64,000 nt of DNA from Thuidium tamariscinum (GCA_947034885.2 OX344749.2:44855682-44919681), one strand, 5' to 3'; shown: positions 23,716 to 35,281, numbered from the stretch's first letter. Numbers and translations are program-made. The notes: generated by a model from the sequence alone, not told the origin.

Positions 23716-24875
23716 AAAAGATACAAAATCAATGTTATTGGTTTCTAAAATATATTCTAAAAATCACACATCATTTTATTCTAAAGCTTCTCTCAACATC
23801 TACTAATCTTGAATAAGTGTCATATTGAAGGTTGATACACTAGTTGCCAACCATGCCTAGTTTTCATCAAGCAAGGTGCAAGAACCTATTTTTGACCAGG
23901 GACCCATGCCCAACTTATAGAGTGCAGCTATTTCCAGCCAAGAGTAGAATATATTTCCTATTAAAGTTTTAATTGTGTTTTTTCCTCCTTTTGAAGATTG
24001 GGCCCAATAAGATGATGACTCATGTCCAAAGTAGTCAGCAAGAAAGTAGGAAGTAGTGAGTGGAAAAGAATCTAATCTATGATTGAAATCAAAAGAGTTT
24101 AGACATTGGCTATTAGTCCAATAGATTTTTGGCTCCCAAAAATCATAGTATTTTTAATTTTGGGATTAAAACTCTGAAAAATTTGCATTCTCTATATTTC
24201 CTATTTTTCTACATGGCAAAAAATTACTTGCCTTATATTGCTCACAATTTGCTTGAAAATTGCTCAAGTGATCAACTATAGGTACTTCTACCTTAGAAGT
24301 GCAATATTTCCAATCAAAGCTTCGAATTTGTTATTTGGTCTTGTAGAGGTCAAGATCGACTAAGAACAATCCCATGGGTCTACATGCCAAGTAGGGCGCC
24401 CAGGCAATTTCTAGTGTAGCTATTGGCAAACCATGGAAAGAGAAATTGAGCAGTACCCTACATCAACCATACTGAAGGACCATGCCACCTTGGAATTGCT
24501 TGTATGTGGGTAATCAACTAATCAAGCCCAACCATGTCACAAAATTCTTTGGCCCTGTTAGGCTAGGTGGTGTTATTCCGCCCAAACCATTTGATCCTTG
24601 TTCTAGGGCCGGGCGAGGTTATGTATTTTGGCTATCCAATTGTTTACATAGTTTTTTGGAATAATCAAGAAAGAAGATGGCATTTTTTTTTTATGGGAGT
24701 GAAATATTTGTTGGTTAATTTCTGCCATTGTTGTTGTAGAAGGATGGATGCATGGAGGGTGAGATTAGCTTCTCACATTCAGACAATGCGTGAAGATGAT
24801 GAAGAAGAGGATTTAGTCATCAACAATTATTTAGATCAGGTTAGTCTTGATTTGAATGTTCCACAGAGGTACAAA
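23716..24875. other. Spacer and left part of the PIF/Harbinger unit
   Basis: No supported gene. 24009-24260 matches 30448-30665 in direct orientation (see that entry). A weak frame at 24720-24876 contains an acidic stretch (DDEEEDLVINNYLDQ) that could be the N-terminal tail of the transposase pseudogene. Confidence 0.45.
24009..24260 (+). repeat. Dispersed repeat R4, copy 1
   Basis: It shares CAATAAGATGATGAC, AAGAAAGTAG.GAGTAGTGAG and CTCTATATTTCCTAT.TTTCTACATGG with 30448-30665. A shorter third piece (CTCCATATTTCCTTCTACGTGG) lies at about 31115-31170. Copies 1 and 2 flank the PIF/Harbinger unit as direct repeats about 6.4 kb apart. Confidence 0.55.
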
Positions 24876-25372
24876 TGAGAGGTTCTAAGCCAAGTCGACA
24901 AGGCAATTTTGAGAAGAGAGGCAAGAAGGGCATGAGAAGATGGTCTTTGATTATTTCGCAAAGACCCCAATTTATAGAGCATTACATTTTCATTGCTACT
25001 TTTTCATACGCAAGTGACTATTTTTATCCATCATGGCAAGGATTTGTGATATACGTATTTCTTGCAGAAACGTGATGCCATTGGGAAATTAGGCTTGTCT
25101 CCAATTCAAAAGTGTACGGCAACAATTTGAATGCTAGCTTATGGCATTACAACGGATGCCACTGATAAGTATTGTAGGCTAGTTGAGTCCACTGCCATGG
25201 AAGCTATGAAGCAATTTTGTATTGCCGTTCGTGTCAAGTTTGGTGGTCAATATTTGAGACAACTAATAAGAAGTGACTTTGAGAAACAATTGGCAATTAA
25301 TTTTGAGCTTGGTTGTCAAGGGTGTTTGCATCCATCGATTGCATGCATTATAATTGGAAATATTGTTTAGTA

Positions 25373-26102
25373 GGGACATTGCAAGAAAGACCAACCAATT
25401 TTGGTAGCGTTTTCCACAATACTACTGAAATTTTTGGGAGTATTGTATAATTAGAAAAGCAATTTTTAAAAAATGTAAAAAATATGTTCTATGCATATAC
25501 CTCTAAGAAGAAGGTACCCTAGGACGAAAAAGTGTAGGAAAATTCTCTAAGTAAGAGAACTAGAAAAGTGCAAATTTTCATGAAAATAGGTACTTTGACA
25601 TTTTAATTTGTAAAAAATAGGGAAAAAAATTTGTCTTAATACTAAAAAATTTCTATTTGGGAGAACTTTACGATGAAGAGATTTCACTAAAAGAATGATC
25701 TCAAAACCATCTTAAATGTTCAAAAGTATGCGCGCAAGGGAGGCCTGTTAGCGCACATGTAGAGGAAAGAGAATAATGATTTTTGAGATTTTCTTTGATA
25801 GAAACATGCCTAACTAGTATGGGAATAGGCCACAAAAATTTTAACTTTATATCATTAATTTTGGATGCTCTCCAGTACTAAAAACCTATAAACTGCAAAG
25901 TGTGACAAATTAGCTTAATTGAAATTTAATTATAAAATGTTTTTTGAAAATTTCTGAAAAATAAGGAATTTGATTGTTGTCATATCAGACATCTTCTATC
26001 AAAATTTCAAGTTGATATGGTTCATACTTTAAAAGTTAGAATCAATAACAACTCCGTCATTCAAAGTGATGCAAAATAGTACCAGTCTTTCTTGCAATCA
26101 CC
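25373..26102. mobile_element. TIR element M1, copy C (730 bp), inside the transposase
   Basis: Termini GGGACATTGCAAGAAAGACC and GGTCTTTCTTGCAATCACC-like inverted end; the flanks are TAGTA (25368-25372) and CAGTA (26103-26107). The interior block with AGAAGGTACCCTA and AAATTCTCTAAGTAAGAGAAC is shared with copy B. Excision of the element plus one flank joins KYC to VAWQG in the correct transposase frame, which confirms both boundaries and the 5-bp duplication. Confidence 0.9.
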
Positions 26103-26307
26103 CAGTAGCTTGGCAGGGTGACTATGGTGACAAAAGTGGGAATAGGTCTATTATTCTTGAAGCCATAGCAGATAAGAGTTTGCACATTTGGCATGTCTTT
26201 TTTGGTTTGCCTAGTGCAAACAATGACTTGAATGTCCTTGATTAAAGCCCACTTACATAGAACATGTTAATTGGTGAAGCCCGTTAAATGGAATTTGTAG
26301 TGAACGG

Positions 26308-26604
26308 CATTAGGGGAGATATGAGGGCTCTAGGAGTCCGCAAATTCCTATAGTCCGAGAACGCGGAAATTGCCGCGGGAACGTAGTTTTGTAGGAATCC
26401 TTCGTGGTCAAGAGAGAGCCACGTCATTAATTTTTATTTTTTTTGAAAAAAAATATTGGGGGTCTTTTTTTCATATTTCAGGATCTAAATTTTTTTTTTT
26501 TTTTTTTTTTGGAAAATGCTGGCCTGACGATGGCCAGTAGTTCCCGGACCAATTTCAAAAACAGTCCCAAAATGGCCCTTGGAGACTTCAAATCTTCTCT
26601 AATG
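26308..26604. mobile_element. MITE family M2, copy 2 (297 bp), inside the transposase
   Basis: Ends CATTAGGGGAGATATGAGGG and CTTCAAATCTTCTCTAATG. Relative to copy 1 at 22297 it is inverted: the GAGTCCGC..GAACGC..GGGAACG block, TCCT.CGTGGTC and GGCCTGAC appear in reverse order and complement. It contains a T run of more than 20 bases. Rejoining the flanks as CATTAATG restores the frame VNG-I-NGYFIAD of the host transposase. Confidence 0.8.
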
Positions 26605-27060
26605 GGTACTTTATAGCTGATACCACTTGCTTACAAATAGGACTATATACCACCGTGGTTGTGTTTTGTTCAAACCATAAACACACCAAATGATGAGAAT
26701 CAATACCTATTTTTTTCAACAACAAGAAAGTGTCCGCAAGGATGTTAAAAGATGCTTCAATGTGTTGCAAGCTCGATTCAACATCATATACAATCCATGT
26801 AGGCTATGGAGTCTTGATTGCATAGCTAATGTCATATATGCATGTTGTATTCTATACACTGATATGATATTAGAGGATGATGAAGATGTGAACCTAGATT
26901 TTCCTTTCAATTATGACACAAGTCAAGCATTGCAACATGATATTTCATATGAGGACTTGGTGATGGATACAATACAAATAGAAAACCTAGACATACACTT
27001 CAGCTTGAGGAGATATTTTATGGAGCACCTATGGGCCCTCAAAGGAGCTACAGCTCACAT

Positions 27061-28599
27061 ATGAACTTATAGTACAATATGAAGTTTAATACATTGTAGC
27101 ATTCAAATCAAAACTTGTAGATTTTGCATTGTTTCTTCTGTATTGTGTAGTGTGTACATTCATAGTTTTCAAGATCTACTGCAAGATTGTCATACTTTGA
27201 TTGTAACCAATATGACTTGTTATTATTGTAATTACCCAATGATGGTATTAAAGGAGACATGGAACTCTACTGATAAGGTTAGGGAGGATTGCAAAGTTGA
27301 TTGGACAAAATTATTGGCATGGTAATTAAACTAGTGTCCACCTACTAATTGTTGGAGATTGGGCGGCATGGGTTGGTGTCCAAAGATGTTGTCTAAAAAT
27401 GAAGCCTTGGTTTTTGTTGTAAAAATCTATGGGGCTAAAGAATAGACAATCCATATACATATTAGAGAAATTCTATAAAAACAAACTAAGCTTTGTTGGA
27501 CTGTATTCATGAGCTTAGCAATATGTATCCATCTCTACCTTTGTAATTTGTTGTGGAAGTGAAATGCCTAGTCTAAATGACAAACTTTAATGCAATGTGA
27601 CATATGTAAAAATAATTAGAATACAAGCTTCTTAGCCTCATTGATTCAAAGCGTCCTATACAATGGAAATAAAGCAGGAGTGTTTCTAAAATAAACAACA
27701 TGATAGTACATACTAAATTTGATTATTAAAGCAAGAAAGATTTGGAATTCTTAACTTGTTTTACCTGTCTATGGCAGTTTGATGGATACTACGTTCTAAA
27801 GTACCAAACTGAGAGCCTACATTGTCTTTTGCTTGAATTGCCAAGAAATTCAAATATGTCCTCCCTTCGCTACCTTCTTTGTGAGCTACAAAGGAGTCAA
27901 AAAAATAGACATAAACATTGCCATTTACATATGAAGGGAAGAAAATTTAAAAAAAACAAGAAAAAAAACCCATCGTTGCAAAGACATGAAATTAGGCTCA
28001 CCTATTATTGGAGCAACAAGTGCAATTGAGTCGTATTGTACTTTCTCATAAATCAAGTCTTCAACACCACCTTCTTCACAGTTATTAACAATATGCTTGA
28101 TTTGGTTCTGTGGCTCTTCTAATTGTTCCTCGTCTCCATATCTTAGTTGTGCAAATTTGCGAGGGCTATATTCTTTAATTTCTTGCACTTCTTGCTTGTC
28201 ATCATCATCATATTCAAGAATCTATGTTTCAATTCTTGTAGGGTAGATTTGAGAGCAATTATCTTTATTTGTTATACTAAATTCCTCACCGGGATTAGCT
28301 TCATAGCCATCACTGTCCAACCCTACAACGCCCCCCTCTTGGTCATCAATACAATCTTCATCTTCCCATTGGGAAGAATCTCATCTGTCATGTTGCCCCT
28401 GAATTGTACCATTCACATTGGCTTTCTCTTTAGAACCCTACTCTTAGAATTCTAAAGTAGGTCTGGCTTCATTATTACCACCCGAGTTGCCATAGCGTCT
28501 ATAGGATGCTAACTGTTTAGAATATATTTAAGTAGGGGATCTCATTGCTTTAGCTACTTTCCTTTGCAATACTTCATTAGTTTCCACCGGGATTAGTGT
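27061..28599. other. Interior of the PIF/Harbinger unit between its two pseudogenes
   Basis: AT-rich, with no intact gene. On the minus strand a fragment (about 28188-27990, EIKEYSPRKFAQLRYGDEEQ then EEGGVEDLIYEKV) is acidic and may be a degraded 3' portion of the accessory gene or of another transposon exon. Confidence 0.4.
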
Positions 28600-29560
28600 T
28601 GGTGTATGAGGGGCATTGGTTTTGCGTGAACGTCTCCCTACTAGATGGCTCTCTCACTTCTCCAATTCTTCCTGTTGTCTTAGTAGTAGATACTTCGATG
28701 CACATTTTGAAATGACATCATTCATGGGATGCATCCTGAAAAGGAACAAGTTCGCATCCTTCTGAATTTTTATTTTCTTTAATGTAGCCTCAACCATAGC
28801 TTGTGCCATTGTAGCTTGGGCTTTCATTGCACTGTCACATACAATTGTCACTCATCGATCATCCTTCACCTTCTTTGATCCCTGAAGTCATTGCCTACTG
28901 TTGCTAGCTACTAAACCTCTTCCACCATATGTATTTTTCTCTCGCCACAAGTCAGTGCAATCGGAATCTACAAACACATCTTTCCTCTTCATCGCAAGTG
29001 TAGGAGTCTTCTCTTTAGTCGCCCCAAAATCCCATCGAGGTACATCCTTCACAAGCTCCTACACATGTAAATATAAAAACTCAAAATTCTTCAATGATTT
29101 ATCTTATACAATTGCAAGGCCTTCTTAAGAACGTCACTTGCACTAGCACCACTAATATTTAGATTTGAGCATTGCTGAAGCATTCCAATAAATTTGATGT
29201 CATGTTTGATTAAATCTCACTTAGATTCTAACGACCTAGCATGCAAGCTGGAAACTACTCGATCTCCATTGATCATAGTGTTGAAACATATGTTCCCAAA
29301 AAGCTTTCTCCTTTTGTCCATTTTCAACTATTGAATCTTGTGAAATCCTAACCACACTTTGAGTTAGTTGTTTTTCTTCCTCAAGTTGAAATTTTTTCCC
29401 TTTCTATCCCTTTTTTTTTGCTCTCCGTCTAGCACAACATGAATTTTTATTGCATCATCACCCCTTCTACTACAACTAGCATGATTTTTGCCCTAAGATC
29501 TTCTTCCTTGTCCCCTATCGGACTGTCCTCTCTCTTATTGAATTCACAAAAGAAAATTTC
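28600..29560 (-). pseudogene. Transposon accessory protein pseudogene (Myb/SANT-like plus NAM-associated C-terminal)
   Basis: Reading from 29560 downward, the first piece is EEEKQLTQSVVRISQDSIV followed by NGQKEKAFWEHMFQHYDQW, a Myb/SANT-like segment. Next are VVSSLHARSLES, DIKFIGMLQQCSNLNISGAS and ASDVLKKALQLYK. Then come ELVKDVPRWDFGATKEKTPT and KRKDVFVDSD, and last GSKKVKDDR, AQATMAQAMVEATLKKIKIQ and LLLRQQEELEK. This order is that of the plant transposon-encoded proteins often annotated as 'glutathione S-transferase T3-like' or NAM-associated, which accompany Harbinger transposases. Several stops and frameshifts interrupt it. It is convergent with the transposase, as expected for the two genes of one PIF/Harbinger element. 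Confidence 0.7.
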
Positions 29561-31340
29561 AATTTCCATCATCAAAATCACAAGAAGCCATTGACAAAAA
29601 ATTGTAAGTTGCCATTCTTTGCAAGAATTTAGGTAATCGGCAGTTCATTTAGGTCACAAAGAATTTAATAGTGAACAAAAACTCTCTCACAATCTAAACC
29701 CTAAATTTGAAAAAAAAAATTGTCTAGGATTTGTATACAAGAAGTACACAAACAATATGAAAAGAGAAGGATAAAGTCATGGCCATCAAAAAACAAAATG
29801 TGAAACCTAACCCTACAATTTGTATTTAGTTCATACTTGTTGTGAAGAGGACCTACAGAATGCATGGCCTCGACCTATCGAAGAATTCACAACTCCGATC
29901 GATAGAATTAAACCGCTCTTGGGTTGTGACCGCCACGCCCTCTCATGCCAATTCCTTGACCTCACCCCCCACAATTGATCGGCGCAACTTCATCATCTCT
30001 ACTGTTTTGACTCCTTTTTGTTCTCCCCACAAAGACCCTTGAAGCTCCAAGCTCAGGACGAATCTCAAACCCTATTCAATATTGTTCCACATAATTTTTA
30101 GAAAATCCTACATTCCTTGGCTATGGAACTCCCTTGCCTTGTCCAAGCAACCTACGATCAATGTGGTTGGAACTTGATCACCTTCCACGAACTTCTCCAC
30201 ACCCTCCAACCATTTCAAAAATTTGGGGATAATGGTGGCTACAAATCCGTTCAATGCTAGCACAATGTGTACGTATGGGTATGGCGTGGCACATGCAAGC
30301 CACACCATTTGCCAAGGCCTTCAACAAAATGTGGTGTGCTTGGGCTGTTTTTTCCACGTAGCATACGTGCCATGGGAAGAAAAATTATCCCAGCCACTTC
30401 CAGTGCCCATGTTTGCCATGCTTGAACATGGCCCTATGGGGTTGCTCTAATAAGATTATGACAGATGCCTTAAATTAGTGAACAAGAAAGTAGAGAGTAG
30501 TGAGAGGAAATATAATTATTGAATGATCAAAATTAGAAGACTCTAAACATTGACTTCTAATCAAGAGTACTTTTTAGCTCCCAAAATTCCTAAAATTTTA
30601 CAATCTCTATATTTCCTATCTTTCTACATGGAAAAAGTTTCTACCATTTCATATTGCACACTATCTAAGGTAAACCAGCCTAATTCCATCTACATCCCAT
30701 TTCTATCACCCTATATTTGGCCCAATTTCTACCTATGCCACCATCCCAATCTGTTTAGAAATCCAACAAAATCAGTACATTTATGTCACTTTGGGTAACG
30801 TGGCAAAAGCTAATTGGTAAATATCTAAATGCTTATAGGAACATAAGAAGGTGGTTATGGGTTGTAATTAGGGTGTTCATGATCTTAATCTTGGGCACTT
30901 TTGCAATTTAGGGCTGCACACTTCAAAAGTTCACAGAAAGTATAATTTTGATCAGAAAATTATAATTCCACTTTGGTTTGATTTGTGAAACATGCGCACA
31001 CCTCTGAAAAATATGTGTCCTTCTTTGAATTGGCCCCAAGATAGGCAGATTGCAAATCAGGATGGTCTACCTTATTCCAAAATTGCTTGTTCCTGGTGCC
31101 TCAACCTAATGAATCTCCATATTTCCTTCTACGTGGGAAAAATTTCCACCATCTCTTACTGCACACAATCTTCTCCAAAATTGCTAGTTACTGGTGCTTA
31201 AACCTAATGAGTTGCTTCTACCTGACGTTACTTGGGCTGGGGCGACCGTTCCGATCCGAGGTTGTTCGGCCCTCAATCCGGTCCTAGTTTGGAACTCTGA
31301 GTCCAAAGCATCTTAAGCGCTAGTTAACAGCCTACAATGG
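29561..31340. other. Right part of the transposon unit and spacer
   Basis: No supported gene. 29840-30450 is less AT-rich, with short frames on both strands that lack domains. A GGGGTTGCTCTA-type motif near 30437 recurs as GGAGTTGCTCTAG near 31340; these could be element ends but no matching partner was found. The right copy of repeat R4 lies at 30448-30665. Confidence 0.4.
30448..30665 (+). repeat. Dispersed repeat R4, copy 2
   Basis: Direct-orientation match to 24009-24260, with the same blocks (AAGAAAGTAGAGAGTAGTGAG, CTCTATATTTCCTAT, TTTCTACATGG). It lies just outside the right side of the PIF/Harbinger unit. Confidence 0.55.
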
Positions 31341-31662
31341 AGTTGCTCTAGGGTTTCAGTGCCCCTGCATTGACACCGAGCAAACTTTGTCGAAAGGGCG
31401 GGATTCGACGTCTGAAGCAATTGCTCCTCCGACAATTTGATTGAAGAAGAATCTTAGTTTCAGTCAGCGGTAGTACGCAATCAGAGGCTATGGCGATTTG
31501 AATTTCGGCACCATTAGAAGTGAATGTAGTTACGGAAATCGAAGGGGCGTCGAAATTATGGATCGTGTGGCTGCATTCTTCGCATTGCAACTCTTCTCAT
31601 TCGCAACTGCGGAAGTATTCGTATTTCCAGTGTTAGAAATTCCATGATTGCGGAGAAGAACA

Positions 31663-33450
31663 ATGGCTGGTACATCCGTGGCGTCGATTTTATCGGAATG
31701 CCACATTTCCGTGTCACAAGAGGAGGTGCTAGCTAATCTTCGCGGAGGATGGGAGCGCAATGGCCACTACAGTTTGGACGATACTCCCAGCCAAAATGCC
31801 GGCTTTCACCTTCCGAATCCGCCAATGCACTGCGAAGGTGACGACGGATCGGCGTCTTCGGAGTCCGACGGCGACTTAGGGTTTACACAGGAGCCAGTGG
31901 AATGGATTTCTCCGTCGAGCAGCCCGCAGCAGGCGAATGCAGTTGGTGAGGGGAATGATGACGGAGTGGCGAGGGAGGATAGTTATGTTGCAGCATTCGA
32001 AAGCGATCGCTCGCAGAGTCCTAGTCAAGATTGGCAGGGACAGATAGAACAGCCCGATCCTGAGGCAAATTTAGGGATGAGTGTGGACTTCCTCACGCAG
32101 CCCGCCGCAGGAGTCATGGATTTTCAATTCACGGCGTCGGAGGATGTAGAGCAGCAGATTCTCAGGCGGGAGACGATCCCGGAAGAGGAGTTTCAAATTC
32201 TGCCTAGATGCAATTTACCATTGCTGTTCCCGATTCCAGGAAATGCTGTGATCGAGGCTCCTGATCTTTTGGCGGAATCGTGTATGCAGCCCTTCACGCA
32301 ACCAGCTCTTGAGACTCAGCCGTTCGAGTCTCTCAGTCAAATTCAGGTACTGCGAACATGTTCCTCCTACCCTATATTGTTGTACCATCGTTGCAGAATT
32401 CTATCCTCAAGAATTAATATTGAATAGATACCCGAGAGTTGCTCTGGAACAGCCATGATGAACGAAGGCGGTCATTTTCCCCCAAAGGATCAGGCCTAAA
32501 TCGGGTTTCATGTTTTCTTAGTAGTTTGAGTAGGTCATACGAGAGTTGTTTTTTCCTTCAAATATTTTTTTTCTGCTTGACCAATACATGAAATGGCCTT
32601 CACTGATTTTGGTGATTTAGTACATGGCCTCATCTGAGATCTATTATTTTCATAATATGATGAATCGAAATATTAATTCTCAAATGATGAATCATTTGTC
32701 TTTTAGGGGCTACATATGAAGTTGAATGTGACTGGAAGTCGAGTGTTGTTTCTGCAGGAGCCCGTGCAGCACATGCAATTGGCAGAGGGAAGGAATGAGA
32801 CTATTGATAATCCTGCCACCGTAGATAATGAAAGGGTTGACACGGAGGATCCCCACCTAATACAGCAAAGACTTGGACGAGATGAATTAGTTATGGATGC
32901 TCCTGCCTTAAAGAACGTTAAAATTGAATTCACAGAGGAGCAAACTTCGCAAGAGAGAGGAGAGGACGAACTTCTTCCTAATGACTCTCCACTGGCTATT
33001 GACGACTCAAGGGACTCTAGGTCGGCAGAGCACAACCAGCAACCAGAACATCAAACTTCCAGAGAAATCCCTCTTATAGAAGTCCATAGTGGTTCAGGGT
33101 TATTAGAGAAAGCACAGCCTGTAGTCGACTGTGAGACTGAGCGGACACCCTCAAACTCGGAGCCAAACCCGGAGCAGATGCCAAGAAGCAACGGGGACAC
33201 AAACTCTCTCTCAGAATCCGTAAGACGAGTTGACAATGCTGAAGAGCTGCGTGGACACCAGAAACGTCAGAGAGTAGAAACCTCCCTAGTGAGGGACCGA
33301 AGCTTCCCCAAGACAGTTATGGATGTTGTAAGATCTCGCTCCAGATCATTATCCAATTCTCTTGTTGATGATGATTGCAACATCCTGAGTATAGTAATGC
33401 GCGCTGGAGTAAGCTTCCCTCCCTTTGTATATGAAAAACGTTCTGTATAG
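31663..33450 (+). CDS. Unrecognised acidic, low-complexity protein
   Basis: Exon 1 is 31663-32346 (228 codons, starting MAGTSVASILSECHISVSQE). Exon 2 begins at 32707 or 32758: both follow AG and are in the same frame, giving 475 or 458 residues with a stop at 33450. An alternative last junction exists at GCTGGA|GTAAGC (33408). The protein is rich in E, D, S, P and Q, with a basic RSRSRSLSNS patch and a C-terminal DDDCNILSIVMRAGVSFPP. No membrane segment or known domain is visible. GC content and codon use resemble the other host genes, not the surrounding repeats, and both exons are long and open. I do not recognise a family. Composition suggests a nuclear, disordered protein, which is inference only. 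Confidence 0.65.
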
Positions 33451-35281
33451 CCCATTACTTGCATACGCGAGTTTTATGAATTTGTAGAATATCCTCTTGA
33501 TTCATTTCTAGCTGAGTCAATATGTGAACGTCATTGGAAGCATCATTGTAAACTCAATGTTGCATTAGTTCTCTTTGAGAATAAAATGATCAATGGGTTC
33601 TGTGAACTCTCTTGGGTTCATGCCTTGTGAAGAAATTGTAATTGCACCGCTAAGAATCACTCGTGTTTGACTGTTGATGTCTTCAATCTGTACTATTTCC
33701 TTTTTTTCTTTCTCAAAAACTTGCCACTGACGATAAAGAGGTAACGTCGAGAATTCAAGGTTACAAGAGGAATGCCACGTTCTTGATACATCAGTATTTG
33801 TACCAGGCAGCAGGTGATGTCGTTACAAAAATCTTGCAGGATTAGTGTTCTTTAGAGCTTTCATATGTAGAAGGGAAATTTATTGTTCAATTGCATGCTG
33901 GGAATAGTACAATGTTCTAGGTCTCATTTGAGAAAGAAGTGGGACAAGAGACCTGAAGTTGAAACATTGGAATTTTCGGGTGGTTGTATTCTTCGTCATT
34001 GTAAAACCACAGAAAATTACTTCAGGTGTTGGATTCGCCTGCTGTAGCAACAAGAGTCACATTTGTATGAGAGATGTAATGTAGAATTGTTGTATACAGT
34101 GGGGTCCAATAGTCATACAATTGACATTTTTCATCTTGCATTCAAATTTTACACAATTGTAATGAAGCATACCTAATTTTAGTACCAGAAAATCAAAATT
34201 TCATTGTGGTGAATCATTTTATTTAATATTCATTAAATAACATTGGTGATGAATAGATATGTAGGTAACATTCAGATGCACATTTTTTTTTCAACAAGCA
34301 TCTCCAAGAAGTTCCAAAATTTCTTTAGTAGAGATTTCAATGTTGGTGGTGACAATGGCCAAATTTTATAAAATCAATCTTTTTACTGTAATTAGATTTT
34401 TCTATTTGATCTTATTGTGGTAATTGGTTTTGTACAAAGGAGCAAGCATCTCCAAGAGTGATTTAGAATTTGTTCAATTGATAATTCAATGTTGGAGTGA
34501 CAATGTCCAAATTTTGTAAAATCAATATCTTTTTGTTGTAACTAGATTTTGCTATCAAGACATTAAATCCTTTAATTGAGATGGTGAGGTGGTGATTGTC
34601 CTTAATTTCAACAAGGTCAATGTCCTATAACATTGTGACCTTGTGTAAATATTGTCCTATAGAGCTGCACAATGCACAATTAACCTGGCCCGGTGATCAA
34701 AGGTGGGTCCCATATTAGGCCCACTTTCAATTGTAAGATATAACATCCCACACTTTGCTATTTGATTTTACCATGATAACTAATTTGTACTATACATTTG
34801 AGCATGACGGTGCAATTCCTTTGCTAAAATCTCTACAAAAGCATTGCATTAGAATGTACTGATGGTGTCCATTCTTGGTTTATAGTAATTCACTTTTAGC
34901 AAAGCTGATCTCTGCCTAGGGTCACTACCTTGGAACTTTAGAAGTTCAGCATACGTAGGCCACTTTTAAAAACCACCTTACTGCATAGAAAGAAAAGAGT
35001 TGAATAAACAAACACAAATGTGAAAATTCTCGAGAAATCGCTGAAATCCTGCCGTGAAATTGGACTTCAGGAGTCCATGCAGACAGTCGACATCATCTGG
35101 AGCAGAGAAACAGGACGAAGAAAAAGGAAACGATGTACAAAATAGAAGCTCTGAAAGCACAAAATAAAATTGCAGCCCTTGGTACGTTACAATGAAAGAG
35201 GTTCGAAATGTGCAAGCGGTAGTTGAGTGGGTTCCATAAGCAAACTTCAGTTCAAAAATTAATGGAACAGATAGTCCATTC
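33451..35281. other. Spacer between convergent genes; contains a direct repeat
   Basis: No supported gene. An internal direct duplication is recorded separately at 34285-34560. It separates the unrecognised + strand gene from the - strand tandem GST-N gene. Confidence 0.5.
34285..34560 (+). repeat. ~155-bp imperfect direct duplication
   Basis: AAGCATCTCCAAGA, TTCAATGTTGG.GTGACAATG, CCAAATTTT.TAAAATCAAT and TTTT.CTGTAA(T/C)TAGATTTT occur in the same order at 34295-34400 and 34443-34548. Confidence 0.7.

Larger units (their letters stand above)
24876..27060 (+). pseudogene. PIF/Harbinger transposase pseudogene, interrupted by two nested elements
   Basis: Pieces in order match plant Harbinger transposases (DDE nuclease, HARBI1 type). 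They are VFDYFAKTP, QKRDAIGKLGLSPIQKCTA, MLAYGITTDATDKYCRLVES, SIDCMHYNWKYC, then VAWQGDYGDKSGNRSIILEA, FFGLPSANNDLNVLD, VVNGINGYFIAD, QQESVRKDVKRCFNVLQARF and ILEDDEDVNLDF. The first two catalytic acidic residues are visible (D of SIDCMH and D of NNDLNVLD). The third, normally E in RKDVERAFGVLQ, reads K. Frameshifts occur near 25075, 25335 and 26712, with in-frame stops at 25126 and 26246. Two elements interrupt it: M1 copy C (25373-26102) and M2 copy 2 (26308-26604). Removing each with one duplication rejoins the frame across both sites. It is an old, inactive copy. Confidence 0.85.

Noticed and set aside
24009-30665. LTR retrotransposon defined by the flanking direct repeats
   Set aside because: The repeats lack TG...CA ends, no primer-binding site or polypurine tract was seen, and the interior encodes PIF/Harbinger proteins, not gag-pol.
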